Positions 1 to 15,084 of a DNA stretch of 64,000 bases are shown piece after piece. The stretch spans positions 1-64,000 of the forward strand of contig NZ_LYVP01000022.1 in the NCBI RefSeq assembly GCF_001984065.1. Reading direction: 5' to 3'. This DNA comes from Pseudomonas sp. KK4 (GTDB lineage: Bacteria; Pseudomonadota; Gammaproteobacteria; Pseudomonadales; Pseudomonadaceae). Each line of letters starts with the position of its first letter. Position 1 is the stretch's first letter. The notes under the pieces were generated by a model, which saw only the letters and a list, made by a program, of their open reading frames with translations, was not told where the DNA came from and did not search any database. A program made the translations under genes and the position numbers.

Positions 1-42
1 CGGTTCGTAGCCGAGTACTCTATCCAGCTGAGCTACGAGTGC
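1..42 (-). tRNA. tRNA-Arg(ACG), cut by window start
   Basis: Read on the minus strand, the segment starts GCACTCG-TA-GCTC (acceptor and D arm). It continues through an anticodon stem CTCGG...CCGAG whose loop CTACGAA gives anticodon ACG. The T arm and 3' end lie before base 1. It follows tRNA-Ser on the same strand, as in the csrA-tRNA-Ser-tRNA-Arg order of P. aeruginosa. Confidence 0.85.
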
Positions 43-150
43 ATTTGTTGCCGCGCATTATAGGCCGTCGAATCTTTTTGTAAAGCGCTTTTTTCTAGTA
101 ATTTCAACAACTTACCGAAGAAGCCAGATTACAACGTACTACGCAAATAA

Positions 151-241
151 TGGCGGAGAACGGGGGATTCGAACCCCCGACACCCTTTTGAGGTGTACTC
201 CCTTAGCAGGGGAGCGCCTTCGGCCACTCGGCCAGCTCTCC
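151..241 (-). tRNA. tRNA-Ser(GCT)
   Basis: The minus strand reads as a complete class II tRNA. It has a 7-bp acceptor stem GGAGAGC/GTTCTCC (one G-T pair), D arm GGCCGAGTGGCC, anticodon loop CTGCTAA (anticodon GCT), a long variable arm, T arm GGGGGTTCGAATCCCCC, discriminator G and an encoded CCA at 151-153. The long variable arm and the anticodon identify serine. Confidence 0.95.
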
Positions 242-303
242 GCAACACGGGGCGTATATTAACCAGCTTCTTCCCCGTTTGCAAACATAAAAAACGATAA
301 AAA

Positions 304-492
304 TTAATGGCTTGGTTCTTCGTCCTTCTCTTTCTTGATGCGCAGGTAAATTTCCTCACGGTGGACAGCCACCTCTTTGGGGGCGTTTACACCGATACGC
401 ACTTGATTTCCTTTGACGCCGAGCACGGTCACGGTGATTTCGCCATCACCAATAATCAGGCTTTCTGCGCACCGACGAGTCAGAATCAACAT
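304..492 (-). CDS. csrA: Carbon storage regulator CsrA/RsmA
   Basis: A 62-residue homodimeric RNA-binding regulator that blocks or alters translation by binding GGA motifs in mRNA leaders; in Pseudomonas it is controlled by RsmY/RsmZ-type small RNAs. The sequence begins MLILTRR, contains the core [17 protein letters not shown] and ends with the HREEIY motif holding the RNA-contacting arginine (about residue 45). Length is normal for the family. A strong Shine-Dalgarno (GAGGAG) lies 6-10 bases before the ATG. It is downstream of lysC but separated from it by a strong terminator, so it should have its own promoter in 493-633. Confidence 0.97.
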   Translation of the reverse strand: MLILTRRCAESLIIGDGEITVTVLGVKGNQVRIGVNAPKEVAVHREEIYLRIKKEKDEEPSH

Positions 493-633
493 ACCTTTCT
501 CCTCACGCCTTACATTTCAGGGACAACAGTCTGCAAAAAAAAGGCACTCGACCTACAACCAGAATCGGTCATGGCCTACATGCCTGAGTATTGACTAACG
601 CGAGCAAAAGAACAGCCTTGGGGTCACGCCATT

Positions 634-671
634 CAAAAAAACAAAGGGCGCGGTTCAGACCGCGCCCTTTG
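634..671 (-). terminator. Rho-independent terminator of lysC
   Basis: Inverted repeat AAAGGGCGCGGT / ACCGCGCCCTTT around a short loop (643-670), followed on the minus strand by a T run at 634-641. It lies 10 bases after the lysC stop codon and separates lysC from csrA. Confidence 0.9.
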
Positions 672-680
672 GCGAACGCA

Positions 681-1922
681 TCACTCGCCCTGGCGGGCCG
701 GTGCGTCCAGATCGAAAGCCGTGTGCAGGGCGCGCACAGCCAGTTCCAGGTACTTCTCTTCGATCACTACGGAGACTTTGATTTCCGAAGTCGAGATCAT
801 CTGGATGTTAATGCTTTCCTTGGCCAGGGATTCGAACATGCGGCTGGCGACGCCTGCGTGAGAACGCATGCCAACGCCAACGATCGACACCTTGGCGATC
901 TTGGTGTCGCCGACGACTTCACGGGCACCGATCTCGCGAGCGGTGTTTTCCAGCACGCCCTGGGCGGCCTGATAGTCGTTGCGGTGCACGGTGAAGGTGA
1001 AGTCGGTGGTGTTATCGTGCGCAACGTTCTGCACGATCATGTCGACTTCGATGTTCGCGGCGCTGATCGGGCCGAGAATCTTGAATGCAACGCCCGGGGT
1101 GTCTGGCACGCCACGGATGGTCAGCTTGGCTTCATCGCGGTTGAAAGCGATGCCGGAAATGATCGGCTGTTCCATGGTTTCCTCTTCATCAATAGTAATG
1201 AGGGTGCCCGGACCCTCCTTGAAGCTGTGCAGTACGCGCAGCGGAACGTTGTACTTGCCGGCGAATTCCACCGCACGGATCTGCAGCACCTTGGAACCGA
1301 GGCTGGCCATTTCCAGCATCTCTTCGAAGGTAATCTTGTCCAGGCGCTGAGCCACGGACACTACACGCGGGTCGGTGGTGTAGACGCCGTCGACGTCGGT
1401 GTAGATCTGGCACTCGTCAGCCTTCAAGGCTGCCGCCAGCGCCACGCCGGTGGTGTCGGAGCCGCCACGACCGAGGGTGGTGATGTTGCCGTGCTCATCG
1501 ACGCCCTGGAAACCGGCGACGACCACCACGCGACCAGCCTTCAGATCGCCGCGAATCTTCTGGTCATCAATCTGCAAGATACGCGCTTTATTGTGCGCGC
1601 TATCCGTCAGAATCCGCACCTGGTTGCCGGTGTACGACACCGCAGGCACACCGCGCTTGATCAGCGCCATGGCCAACAGGGCAATCGTCACCTGCTCACC
1701 GGTGGATACGATCACATCCAGTTCGCGCGGAACCGGTTGGCCGTCACCACTGATTTGCTTGGCCAGATCGATCAGACGGTTGGTTTCGCCGCTCATTGCA
1801 GACAGCACAACCACCAGGTCATCGCCGGCATCGCGGAATTTCTTAACCTTGTCGGCGACCTGCTCGATTCTCTCGACAGTGCCGACCGAGGTGCCTCCAA
1901 ATTTCTGTACGATCAAAGCCAT
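681..1922 (-). CDS. lysC: Aspartate kinase (aspartokinase)
   Basis: Phosphorylates L-aspartate to aspartyl phosphate, the first step towards lysine, threonine, methionine and diaminopimelate. The protein has 413 residues from MALIVQKFGGTSVG. The amino-acid-kinase motif KFGGTS is at the N-terminus, and two ACT regulatory domains fill about residues 265-410, where lysine/threonine feedback is expected. The upstream in-frame ATG at 1964 was rejected because it adds 14 residues not expected in the family. An internal in-frame ATG at 1173-1175 has a good ribosome-binding site (AGAGGA) and would encode the ACT-only beta chain of 164 residues known for alpha2-beta2 aspartokinases such as Corynebacterium LysC. 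Lies 91 bases after alaS. Confidence 0.96.
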   Translation of the reverse strand: MALIVQKFGGTSVGTVERIEQVADKVKKFRDAGDDLVVVLSAMSGETNRLIDLAKQISGDGQPVPRELDVIVSTGEQVTIALLAMALIKRGVPAVSYTGNQVRILTDSAHNKARILQIDDQKIRGDLKAGRVVVVAGFQGVDEHGNITTLGRGGSDTTGVALAAALKADECQIYTDVDGVYTTDPRVVSVAQRLDKITFEEMLEMASLGSKVLQIRAVEFAGKYNVPLRVLHSFKEGPGTLITIDEEETMEQPIISGIAFNRDEAKLTIRGVPDTPGVAFKILGPISAANIEVDMIVQNVAHDNTTDFTFTVHRNDYQAAQGVLENTAREIGAREVVGDTKIAKVSIVGVGMRSHAGVASRMFESLAKESINIQMISTSEIKVSVVIEEKYLELAVRALHTAFDLDAPARQGE

Positions 1923-2013
1923 TTCAAAGCCGCCTCTGCCCATGAAGGGCGCCCAAATAATCACTCAAACAGCGTTGCGACCCGCCACTAGACTGCGGGC
2001 CGCAAGCACTGCC

Positions 2014-4638
<2,625 letters not shown>

Positions 4639-4784
4639 TAGGTTCTTCCACGGAGGCTGCGGCCAAAGGCCTGTTCGAAACGTCAACAGACGAAGCGACG
4701 GCAAAGGGCCGCATTATATCGGCCCTGCGCGCGGGGTACAGCGTGTTTATACGATAGAAACAGTCAATTGGAGCGCTAACGCTA

Positions 4785-5789
4785 TCACTTGCGCGAAAAG
4801 TCGACGAATGTCGCGACGACTTGCTCGATTTGTTCGCCGCTGACATCCATGTGCGTGACCATGCGCAGGCGTGCCGCGGCACTGAGGGTGATCCCGCGCG
4901 CGGCGGCAAACGCTTTGATCGCCTCGGCCTGGCCGCCCATGTTCACGTACACCATGTTGGTCTGCACCGGCTCGACTTCATAACCCGCCGCACGCAAGCC
5001 TTCGGCCAGCCGCTGGGCGTTATTGTGGTCATCGGCCAGGCGCTGGACGTTGTGCTCCAGCGCATACAGACCGGCCGCCGCCAGAATCCCCGCCTGACGC
5101 ATGCCGCCACCGACCATCTTGCGCAGGCGGCGGGCCTTGGCGATCAACTCTGCCGAGCCGCACAGTACCGAGCCCACCGGCGCCCCGAGGCCTTTGGACA
5201 GGCACACCGAGACCGAATCGAAATGCTGGGTGATTTCCCGGGCATCGACACCCAGCTTGACTGCCGCGTTGTACAGCCGCGCGCCGTCCAGGTGCAGTTG
5301 CAACCCCTGCTCACGGGTCAACGCGCGGGCGCGCGCCAGATACTCAAGCGGCAGGACCTTGCCCTGCATGGTGTTTTCCAACGCCAGCAAACGGGTGCGA
5401 GCGAAGTGGAAATCATCCGGCTTGATCGCCGCGGCGACCTGGGCCAGGTCCAGCGAACCGTCGGCCTGCACTTCCAGCGGCTGTGGCTGAATCGAGCCGA
5501 GCACCGCCGCACCACCCCCCTCGTACTTATAGGTGTGGGCCTGCTGACCGACGATGTATTCCTCACCGCGTTCGCAGTGCGCCATCAAACCCAGCAGATT
5601 GCTCATGGTGCCACTCGGCACAAACAGCGCGGCGGCAAAACCCAGGCGCTTGGCCAGGTCGGCTTCCAGGCGATTGACCGTCGGATCTTCGCCATAAACG
5701 TCGTCCCCGGTGGCGGCGGTGGCCATCGCGTCGAGCATGCCGGCGGACGGTTGGGTGACGGTGTCGCTGCGAAGATCGATAACGCTCAT
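4785..5789 (-). CDS. ltaE: Low-specificity L-threonine aldolase
   Basis: PLP-dependent cleavage of L-threonine and L-allo-threonine to glycine and acetaldehyde. The protein has 334 residues. It starts [14 protein letters not shown], as is usual for the family. Visible motifs are the stacking His at about residue 85 ([13 protein letters not shown]), the PLP-aspartate in [11 protein letters not shown] (D168, R171) and the Schiff-base lysine K199 in [12 protein letters not shown]. It lies 146 bases beyond the alaS start on the same strand, corresponding to PA0902 in P. aeruginosa. The upstream region is shared divergently with the FMN riboswitch. Confidence 0.95.
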   Translation of the reverse strand: MSVIDLRSDTVTQPSAGMLDAMATAATGDDVYGEDPTVNRLEADLAKRLGFAAALFVPSGTMSNLLGLMAHCERGEEYIVGQQAHTYKYEGGGAAVLGSIQPQPLEVQADGSLDLAQVAAAIKPDDFHFARTRLLALENTMQGKVLPLEYLARARALTREQGLQLHLDGARLYNAAVKLGVDAREITQHFDSVSVCLSKGLGAPVGSVLCGSAELIAKARRLRKMVGGGMRQAGILAAAGLYALEHNVQRLADDHNNAQRLAEGLRAAGYEVEPVQTNMVYVNMGGQAEAIKAFAAARGITLSAAARLRMVTHMDVSGEQIEQVVATFVDFSRK

Positions 5790-5989
5790 GAATCTGGCCT
5801 CGGTAAGCAGGGGAAATCCCTTTCAGGGGAGAATTACTGCGGTCATGGCGATGAATAATCAACCCTTGGGCGAGGAAAAGGCTGATTAATACAGTGAAAA
5901 ATTCGATGGCAATCATCTGAAAGCATCAATGCACCCGTAGGAAATATGTGTTAAAAACGCTTCGCCGCCAAACATTGTGACGGCAAAAA

Positions 5990-6156
5990 CGTTCTCAGGG
6001 CGGGGTGCAACTCCCCACCGGCGGTAATTGCGCGCAACGCGCATAGCCCGCGAGCGCTTGGTGACGAAACGCCTTTGGGCAATGATCGGCAGCAAGGTCA
6101 GCAGACCCGGTGTGATCCCGGGGCCGACGGTCATAGTCCGGATGAAGAGAGAACGG
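5990..6156 (+). promoter_or_regulatory. FMN riboswitch (RFN element)
   Basis: The segment shows the conserved RFN blocks in order: CTCAGGGCGGGGTGCAA, CCCCACCGGCGGTAAT, then CCCGCGAGCG, GGTCAGCAGACCCGGTG and GGGCCGACGGTCATAGTCC, ending with GATGAAGAGAGAAC. The outer stem is GTTCTC/GAGAAC. It senses flavin mononucleotide. The next gene, 105 bases downstream on the same strand, is a lumazine synthase gene, so FMN should repress it. The 5790-6261 gap otherwise holds only the promoters of this leader and of the divergent ltaE. Confidence 0.97.
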
Positions 6157-6261
6157 GATTGTTGCCAAAGGGCCGAGCGCCGGCATTCGTGCGAGCGTGC
6201 GTACCCTCAAATCCCATTCGATTCATAACGCCCTGTTTTTCACACAAACAGGAGTCAGAAC

Positions 6262-6774
6262 ATGCAACCCACCGCAATCGACAGCAAAAGCAAAAACCAT
6301 CAGGGCGAGCGCGTTGCGTTCATCCAGGCCTGCTGGCACAAGGATATCGTCGATCAGAGCCGTAAAGGCTTCGTCGCTGAAATGATTGCCCAGGGTTACC
6401 ACGAGTCCGACATCGACTTCTTCGAAGTCGGCGGCGCCTTTGAAATGCCCCTGCACGCCAAGTTGCTGGCCAAGACCGGTCGCTACGCCGGCATCGTCGC
6501 CGCAGCCCTGGTGGTGGACGGCGGGATCTACCGTCACGAGTTCGTTGCCCAATCGGTGGTCAGCGGCCTGATGCAGGTTCAGCTGGAAACCGAAGTGCCG
6601 GTATTCTCCGTGTCCCTGACCCCGCACCACTTCCATGCCGGTGAAGAGCTGCATCACAAGTTCTTCTTCGACCACTTCGTGCACAAAGGCCAGGAAGCGG
6701 CGAAGACCTGCGCCGATACGCTGGCGAAAATCCGCAACCTGCGTCGCAGCGAGCCGCGTGCGGTAGCCGTCTAA
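6262..6774 (+). CDS. ribH: 6,7-dimethyl-8-ribityllumazine synthase, type II (RibH2-like)
   Basis: Condenses 5-amino-6-ribitylamino-uracil with dihydroxybutanone phosphate to lumazine, the penultimate step of riboflavin synthesis. The 170-residue protein has the lumazine-synthase landmarks FIQACWHKDIVDQ, FFEVGGAFEMPLHAK and IVAAALVVDGGIYRHEF. The W and the YRHEF sequence in place of GATHHFDY-type motifs resemble the decameric RibH2 form known from Brucella and Mesorhizobium. It is probably a second paralogue, since pseudomonads normally carry a main ribH in the ribD-ribE-ribBA-ribH-nusB cluster, not seen here. Good ribosome-binding site AGGAG before the ATG; the FMN riboswitch is directly upstream. 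Confidence 0.92.
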   Translation: MQPTAIDSKSKNHQGERVAFIQACWHKDIVDQSRKGFVAEMIAQGYHESDIDFFEVGGAFEMPLHAKLLAKTGRYAGIVAAALVVDGGIYRHEFVAQSVVSGLMQVQLETEVPVFSVSLTPHHFHAGEELHHKFFFDHFVHKGQEAAKTCADTLAKIRNLRRSEPRAVAV

Positions 6775-6784
6775 ACACCGCTTC

Positions 6785-6891
6785 CCCTGTAGGAGCGAGC
6801 ACGCTCGCGATAGACCCGAGAACGCTGCGGTGTATCAGACGCCCAGCGTTATCGTTTGCGACCATCGCGAGCAAGCTCGCTCCTACAGGGG
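6785..6891. repeat. Inverted REP pair
   Basis: Two copies of the REP core GTAGGAGCGAGC...GCTCGCGAT in opposite orientation flank about 55 bases of unique sequence. They lie between the convergent ribH and astE genes, where a cruciform or bidirectional terminator role is plausible. Confidence 0.9.
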
Positions 6892-6903
6892 ATTGCAGGT
6901 TGT

Positions 6904-7914
6904 TCAGGCCAGGTTTTCGTCGGTGGTCGGCACGATCAGGATGCCGGCGCGCAGGCCGTTCTTGACCTTGGGGTTCGGGAAGATGATCCGCGCCCCCTCT
7001 TCTTCGATGATCCAGCGGGTGTTGGCGATGTCTTCGGCCAACAGATACCCCACTTCCAATTCCGAAAAATTCTCGATGTCCGCCGGCAGGTTCAAGCGGA
7101 AGCTGTCGCTGTGCTTGATGATTTCCCGCGCCACGCTGAACAGCTGCAAACCATCGAGTACTTCTTCAGTCGATTCCGGCTCTTTGCCTTCAATGATCTG
7201 TTTAAGGCGGCTTTCCAGCAGCGAGACATTCACCCCGTCGTTCTGTCCAAACGGTCGCGCCTTGCCCAGTTCAAGGGTGAAAGCTTCGGCGCCGAGCTTG
7301 TCGTAGGTGTAGGAACTGAAGACGATGGACGGCTTGTTCTGCAGCAGCACCGCTTCCATGCCCGCGGCACGCAAGCGCGCCAGCTCGCGGCGTGAGTGCT
7401 GGCGACCTTCTTTCCAGGGGTACAACGCGAACTGCTCGATTTTCGAACCACGGATGGCCGTGTGCAGATCGTAGTGCAGACGCTGGCGGTCCGGCAGGCT
7501 GAAGAAACTGGCGGCCAGTCGCTCCAGCTCGCAGGCGCGCAAGGCTTCAGACCCGCTGCTTTGTTCGTGACGGCCATTGAACAGCCGGTTGACGTCCTGC
7601 TCGACGAAACGCTCGCCGCGACGGATGGCGTCGGGGTTGCCGAACAGGAACAGAATGCGTGCACGCGGCTTCAGATCGCCGCGAGCGATGTCGTGCAACA
7701 GCCGGTCGAGCAACTCGATCGGGGCTGTTTCGTTGCCATGGATCCCCGCCGACAGCAGCAGGTCCAGGCCATTGTCACGGGCTTCGGGCGGTCGGACTTC
7801 CAGCGCCCCCTCGCTCAACCAGCGCATGCGCACGCCTTCGACAGTCAGTTGAGTCTTCTCCGCCGGTTCGCGGCCGGCGAGGGTCAGTTCAAGCAGTTTG
7901 CCGAGGGCGAGCAT
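6904..7914 (-). CDS. astE: Succinylglutamate desuccinylase
   Basis: Last step of the arginine succinyltransferase (AST) pathway: N-succinylglutamate is hydrolysed to glutamate and succinate in the cytoplasm. The 336-residue zinc enzyme of the AstE/AspA family shows its ligands in [12 protein letters not shown] (H59, E62) and DLHTAIR (H151), and the catalytic glutamate in FTLELGK (E215). The last gene of the ast operon, 12 bases after the small upstream gene. Corresponds to PA0901 (aruE). Confidence 0.96.
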   Translation of the reverse strand: MLALGKLLELTLAGREPAEKTQLTVEGVRMRWLSEGALEVRPPEARDNGLDLLLSAGIHGNETAPIELLDRLLHDIARGDLKPRARILFLFGNPDAIRRGERFVEQDVNRLFNGRHEQSSGSEALRACELERLAASFFSLPDRQRLHYDLHTAIRGSKIEQFALYPWKEGRQHSRRELARLRAAGMEAVLLQNKPSIVFSSYTYDKLGAEAFTLELGKARPFGQNDGVNVSLLESRLKQIIEGKEPESTEEVLDGLQLFSVAREIIKHSDSFRLNLPADIENFSELEVGYLLAEDIANTRWIIEEEGARIIFPNPKVKNGLRAGILIVPTTDENLA

Positions 7915-7926
7915 AGAGCGGTTTCC

Positions 7927-8217
7927 TTAGTGGTCGTGATTGCAATCCGGGCCGTGGACATGTTCCTCGTCGTCGCCGAGGTCAGCCGGTTCCATCTCCA
8001 GTTGCAGACTTACCAGATTAGTCGCCAATGGGCGCAGCAGCAGGTTGGCGTACTCTTCGTCACCCTCTTCGACGTCCACGCCGATCAACAGTTGGCCGCG
8101 GCCGTCCTGCTGGATCCACAGCTCTTTGCCTTGCCACATGACCGCGACGCGGGTGCAGGAGGTTTCCAGTTGCGTGCCGTCGGTGTCTTCAAGGATCAGC
8201 TGCAGGGTATCGCTCAT
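7927..8217 (-). CDS. Small conserved acidic protein of the ast operon
   Basis: A 96-residue acidic protein that I recognise only by position: a small gene is found at the same place (PA0900) in P. aeruginosa. The middle part (about residues 20-70) looks beta-rich. The C-terminus is Asp/Glu/His-rich (DDEEHVHGPDCNHDH), a plausible metal-binding tail given the neighbouring zinc enzyme AstE, though that is inference. The start MSDTLQLILED fits; it is 61 bases after astB and 12 before astE, so it is co-transcribed. No catalytic motif is seen. Confidence 0.85.
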   Translation of the reverse strand: MSDTLQLILEDTDGTQLETSCTRVAVMWQGKELWIQQDGRGQLLIGVDVEEGDEEYANLLLRPLATNLVSLQLEMEPADLGDDEEHVHGPDCNHDH

Positions 8218-8278
8218 GTCTTTACGCTCTCATTGGAGATGAACCGGCGTGCTGTCGGGCCCGACAGCGCGCCGTCGA

Positions 8279-9625
8279 TCAATTGATCTGGAATGGATAA
8301 ACCGCGCCCAGTTTAAGGATTTGCGTCAGTTCATCCAGTGCCGTCCGGCACTCAATCAGCAACTGCGGGTCCGCAAGATCGGTTTCGGCCATGCGGTCGC
8401 GGTAGTGCTTGTTCACCCATTCGGTCAGGGTGCCGTACAACGGTGCCGTCATGATAACGCCTGGATTGACCGCCGCCAGTTCGGTTTCGTTGAGCGCCAC
8501 GCGCAACCTCAGGCAAGCAGGGCCGCCGCCGTTCTGCATGCTTTGCTTGAGATCGAACACCTTCACTTCACGGATCAGGCCGCCAGAACTGGTCAACGCC
8601 TGCAGGTATTGCCACACGCGCTCGTTGCTGCGGCATTCTTCCGGCACGATCAACAGCATCGAGCCGTCAGGACGCGACAGAAGCTGGCTATTGAACAGGT
8701 AGGACCGAACCGCGTCTTCGACGGTAACTGCCGAACGCGGTACGCACACCGACTGAAATTTCCCACCGACCCTGGCGAGTTTGGCCTGCAATTCGGCCAA
8801 CATCTTATCGGTCTCGAGGAAAGCATCCTCGTGATAGAACAGCACCTCGCCATTACCCACGGCGATCACGTCGTTGTGGAACACGCCCTGATCGATCACT
8901 GAAGGGTTCTGCTGGGCGTAGACCACGCCCTCATCCTTCAACCCGTGCAAACGCGCGACGGCCTGGGACGCTTCGAGGGTCTGACGGGCCGGATATTTCT
9001 GCGGCGCCGGGTAGCGGGTGTCGAAGGCACTGCGACCGAACACGAAGAACTCGACGCCGGCTTCGCCGTATTCACGGCAGAAACGGGTGTGGTTGGCTGC
9101 GCCTTCGTCACCGAATTGCGCCACAGCCGGCAACGCGGCGTGGTGGGCAAAGTGCTGCTGGTCGGCGAACATCGCGCCCAGCACGCGGCTGGTGGTCGGG
9201 TGTTCGATGCTGCGATGGTATTTGCAGTTGAGGTTGGCGGCGGTGAAGTGCACGCGGCCGTCGGCGGTGTCGGCACTCGGGCTGACCGTGGCGGCGTTGG
9301 CCACCCACATGCTCGACGCCGAGCAACTGGCGACCAGCAACGGCATCGCGTCTTTGGCCGCGCGCTCGATCACTTGAGCGTCGGTACCGCTGAAGCCCAG
9401 GCGACGCAGTGCAGCCACGTCCGGGCGCTCCTGCGGTGCCAGCACGCCTTGCTGGAAACCCATGTCCATCAGCGCTTTCATTTTCGCCAGGCCTTGCAGC
9501 GCGGCTTCCTTGGGGTTCGACGCCTGCTGGCTGTTGCTCTGGGACGCGACGTTGCCATAGGACAAGCCGCCGTAGTTATGGGTCGGCCCCACTAGACCGT
9601 CAAAATTGACTTCATAGGATTTCAT
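8279..9625 (-). CDS. astB: N-succinylarginine dihydrolase
   Basis: Second AST step: N-succinylarginine to N-succinylornithine, two ammonia and CO2. The 448-residue protein belongs to the guanidine-modifying (beta/alpha propeller) family. The catalytic triad is visible as E174 ([11 protein letters not shown]), H250 ([12 protein letters not shown]) and C371 ([12 protein letters not shown]). The start [20 protein letters not shown] is the family start. Full length. Follows astD with a REP pair in between. Confidence 0.97.
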   Translation of the reverse strand: MKSYEVNFDGLVGPTHNYGGLSYGNVASQSNSQQASNPKEAALQGLAKMKALMDMGFQQGVLAPQERPDVAALRRLGFSGTDAQVIERAAKDAMPLLVASCSASSMWVANAATVSPSADTADGRVHFTAANLNCKYHRSIEHPTTSRVLGAMFADQQHFAHHAALPAVAQFGDEGAANHTRFCREYGEAGVEFFVFGRSAFDTRYPAPQKYPARQTLEASQAVARLHGLKDEGVVYAQQNPSVIDQGVFHNDVIAVGNGEVLFYHEDAFLETDKMLAELQAKLARVGGKFQSVCVPRSAVTVEDAVRSYLFNSQLLSRPDGSMLLIVPEECRSNERVWQYLQALTSSGGLIREVKVFDLKQSMQNGGGPACLRLRVALNETELAAVNPGVIMTAPLYGTLTEWVNKHYRDRMAETDLADPQLLIECRTALDELTQILKLGAVYPFQIN

Positions 9626-9691
9626 CAGCGAGGCTCCACGAGAATCTGTTGTTATAGGCTTCAGGTAACAATTCAGTAAGACCGAGTCGCG

Positions 9692-9759
9692 GCCTTCGCG
9701 AGCAAGCCCGCTCCCACATTGGAATGCGTTCCCCTGTGGGAGCGGGCTTGCTCGCGAAT
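9692..9759. repeat. Inverted REP pair inside the ast operon
   Basis: TTCGCGAGCAAGCCCGCTCCCAC and its inverse (longest exact arm about 20 bases) face each other across 20 bases between astD and astB. In the transcript this would fold into a stable stem-loop, which could protect the upstream mRNA or dampen downstream expression. Confidence 0.9.
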
Positions 9760-9764
9760 GGGCG

Positions 9765-12256
<2,492 letters not shown>

Positions 12257-12325
12257 GCTATCTCCTCAAACGGGCCGCCAACGCCACCCGCGAAACATCT
12301 TTCCAGGATACTTGCCAGTCAGGCG

Positions 12326-13345
12326 TTAAACCGCCACCAGGCGCACGCTGGCACCTTCGCCGACGCCCAGGGCTTCGGCGGTTTCCAGGTCCAGGGTCAC
12401 GGGTTTGCCCGGCGCGTAATCGAGCTCGAGCAATACCGCGCGGTAATCCTGCAACTGCGCGTTGGCCACCAGGTACTGGCGACCGACACCCTTGACCGGC
12501 TCGCCGATCTTCACCGGCACCACGCGGCTCTGGGCGATCGAACGGATCCCCGAAACGCGGGCATGCAAGGTCGGGCCACCGTCGAAAATATCGATGTAGT
12601 GATCGGTCTCGAAGCCTTCGCGCATCAGGATGTCGAAGGTGATCTGCGCCCGCGGGTGCACCTGGCCCATGGCCTCCTGCGCAGAATCGGGCAGCAGTGG
12701 CACATAGATCGGGTAGTGCGGCATCAACTCGGCGAGGAAGGTCCGGCTCTTGAGGCCACACAGGCGCTCGGCTTCGGCGTAGTTGAGGTCGAAGAAGTTG
12801 CGGCCGATGGCATCCCAGAACGGCGAGTCGCCGTTTTCATCGCTGTAGCCAACGATCTCGGTCACCACCGAATCGGCGAAGCGCTCCGGATGGCTGGCCA
12901 CGAACAACAGGCGACCACGGGAGTTGAGCTCAGCCCAGGGCGAACCCACCAGCTCGCGCTGCACGTAGAAACTGGTCAGCAGGCTGTTGCCGGTCAGGTC
13001 GTGGCACTGCGAGAGCACGTGAATCTTGTTGTGGATCTTCAGCTCGCGGGAAGCGTGGACGAAGGTCTCGTTGCGGAAGCTGTAGAACGGCTCGGAATAA
13101 CCGGCCGAGGCGACGATGGCCGAGCAACCGACCAGTTTGCCGGTGGCGGTGTCTTCGAGGACGAAGAAATAGCTCTCTTCACCGTTGAAGCTCACTTCGG
13201 CGGCGAACGAGGCTTCGCTCGCGGCGATCTTGTCGCTCAGGCGTTCAACGTCATCCGGCAAGGAAGTGACACCAATCGGGCTGTCCGCAGCCAGACGCTG
13301 TACCTCGCCCAGATCAGCCATTTGCGCGGGGCGCATCACCAGCAT
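12326..13345 (-). CDS. aruF: Arginine/ornithine N-succinyltransferase, alpha subunit
   Basis: Partner of AruG in the first AST step. 339 residues from MLVMRPAQMADLGEVQRLA; the frame continues upstream to 13405 but the family starts here. Conserved blocks include HDLTGNSLLTSFYVQREL, DSPFWDAIGRNFFDL, LMPHYPIYVPLLP and DGGPTLHARVSGIRSI. Ends with LGVGEGASVRLVAV, as in the P. aeruginosa protein. Second gene of the operon, separated from argD/aruC by a REP pair. Confidence 0.96.
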   Translation of the reverse strand: MLVMRPAQMADLGEVQRLAADSPIGVTSLPDDVERLSDKIAASEASFAAEVSFNGEESYFFVLEDTATGKLVGCSAIVASAGYSEPFYSFRNETFVHASRELKIHNKIHVLSQCHDLTGNSLLTSFYVQRELVGSPWAELNSRGRLLFVASHPERFADSVVTEIVGYSDENGDSPFWDAIGRNFFDLNYAEAERLCGLKSRTFLAELMPHYPIYVPLLPDSAQEAMGQVHPRAQITFDILMREGFETDHYIDIFDGGPTLHARVSGIRSIAQSRVVPVKIGEPVKGVGRQYLVANAQLQDYRAVLLELDYAPGKPVTLDLETAEALGVGEGASVRLVAV

Positions 13346-13404
13346 GGTGTCACTCCTTTTCAAAACTCTTTGAGGAAAAATAGTCCAGACCGAGCACTGC
13401 AACA

Positions 13405-13496
13405 CTGTGGGAGCGGGCTTGCTCGCGAATGCGCTGTGTCAGACACCAACGAGGCTGACGCATACACCGCATTCGCGAGCAAGCCCGCTCCCACAT
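13405..13496. repeat. Inverted REP pair between argD and aruF
   Basis: TGTGGGAGCGGGCTTGCTCG and its inverse complement enclose about 45 unique bases in the 212-base space between argD/aruC and aruF. It is the second REP pair located inside the ast transcription unit. Confidence 0.9.
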
Positions 13497-13557
13497 TTAA
13501 TCCGGTCCGGCAAAAAATGGGGTTCGACGCCTGAGTAGTCAGGCGCCGAAAGGTCTA

Positions 13558-14931
<1,374 letters not shown>

Positions 14932-14999
14932 TCACAAAGGCGCAGTTTAACTGCCCCGGGGGGATAGCGGCAGGGTGGCCGGGATTTGATTTGCGCAAA

Positions 15000-15024
15000 C
15001 GGTACATGCCCTAACCATGTACCG
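15000..15024. promoter_or_regulatory. Perfect inverted repeat before the LRR gene
   Basis: CGGTACATG-CCCTAAC-CATGTACCG: 9-bp arms with a 7-base spacer, centred 73 bases upstream of the LRR start codon. It could be an operator for a dimeric regulator or a short RNA hairpin; there is no T run after it. Confidence 0.55.
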
Positions 15025-15084
15025 CACAGTGATTGCACCGATCTGATCTGCTTGAACATTCTTCAATGCTCAAGGACTGGCACG

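Noticed and set aside
591..1991. 466-codon frame antisense to lysC
   Set aside because: Shadow of lysC with no RBS or family features.
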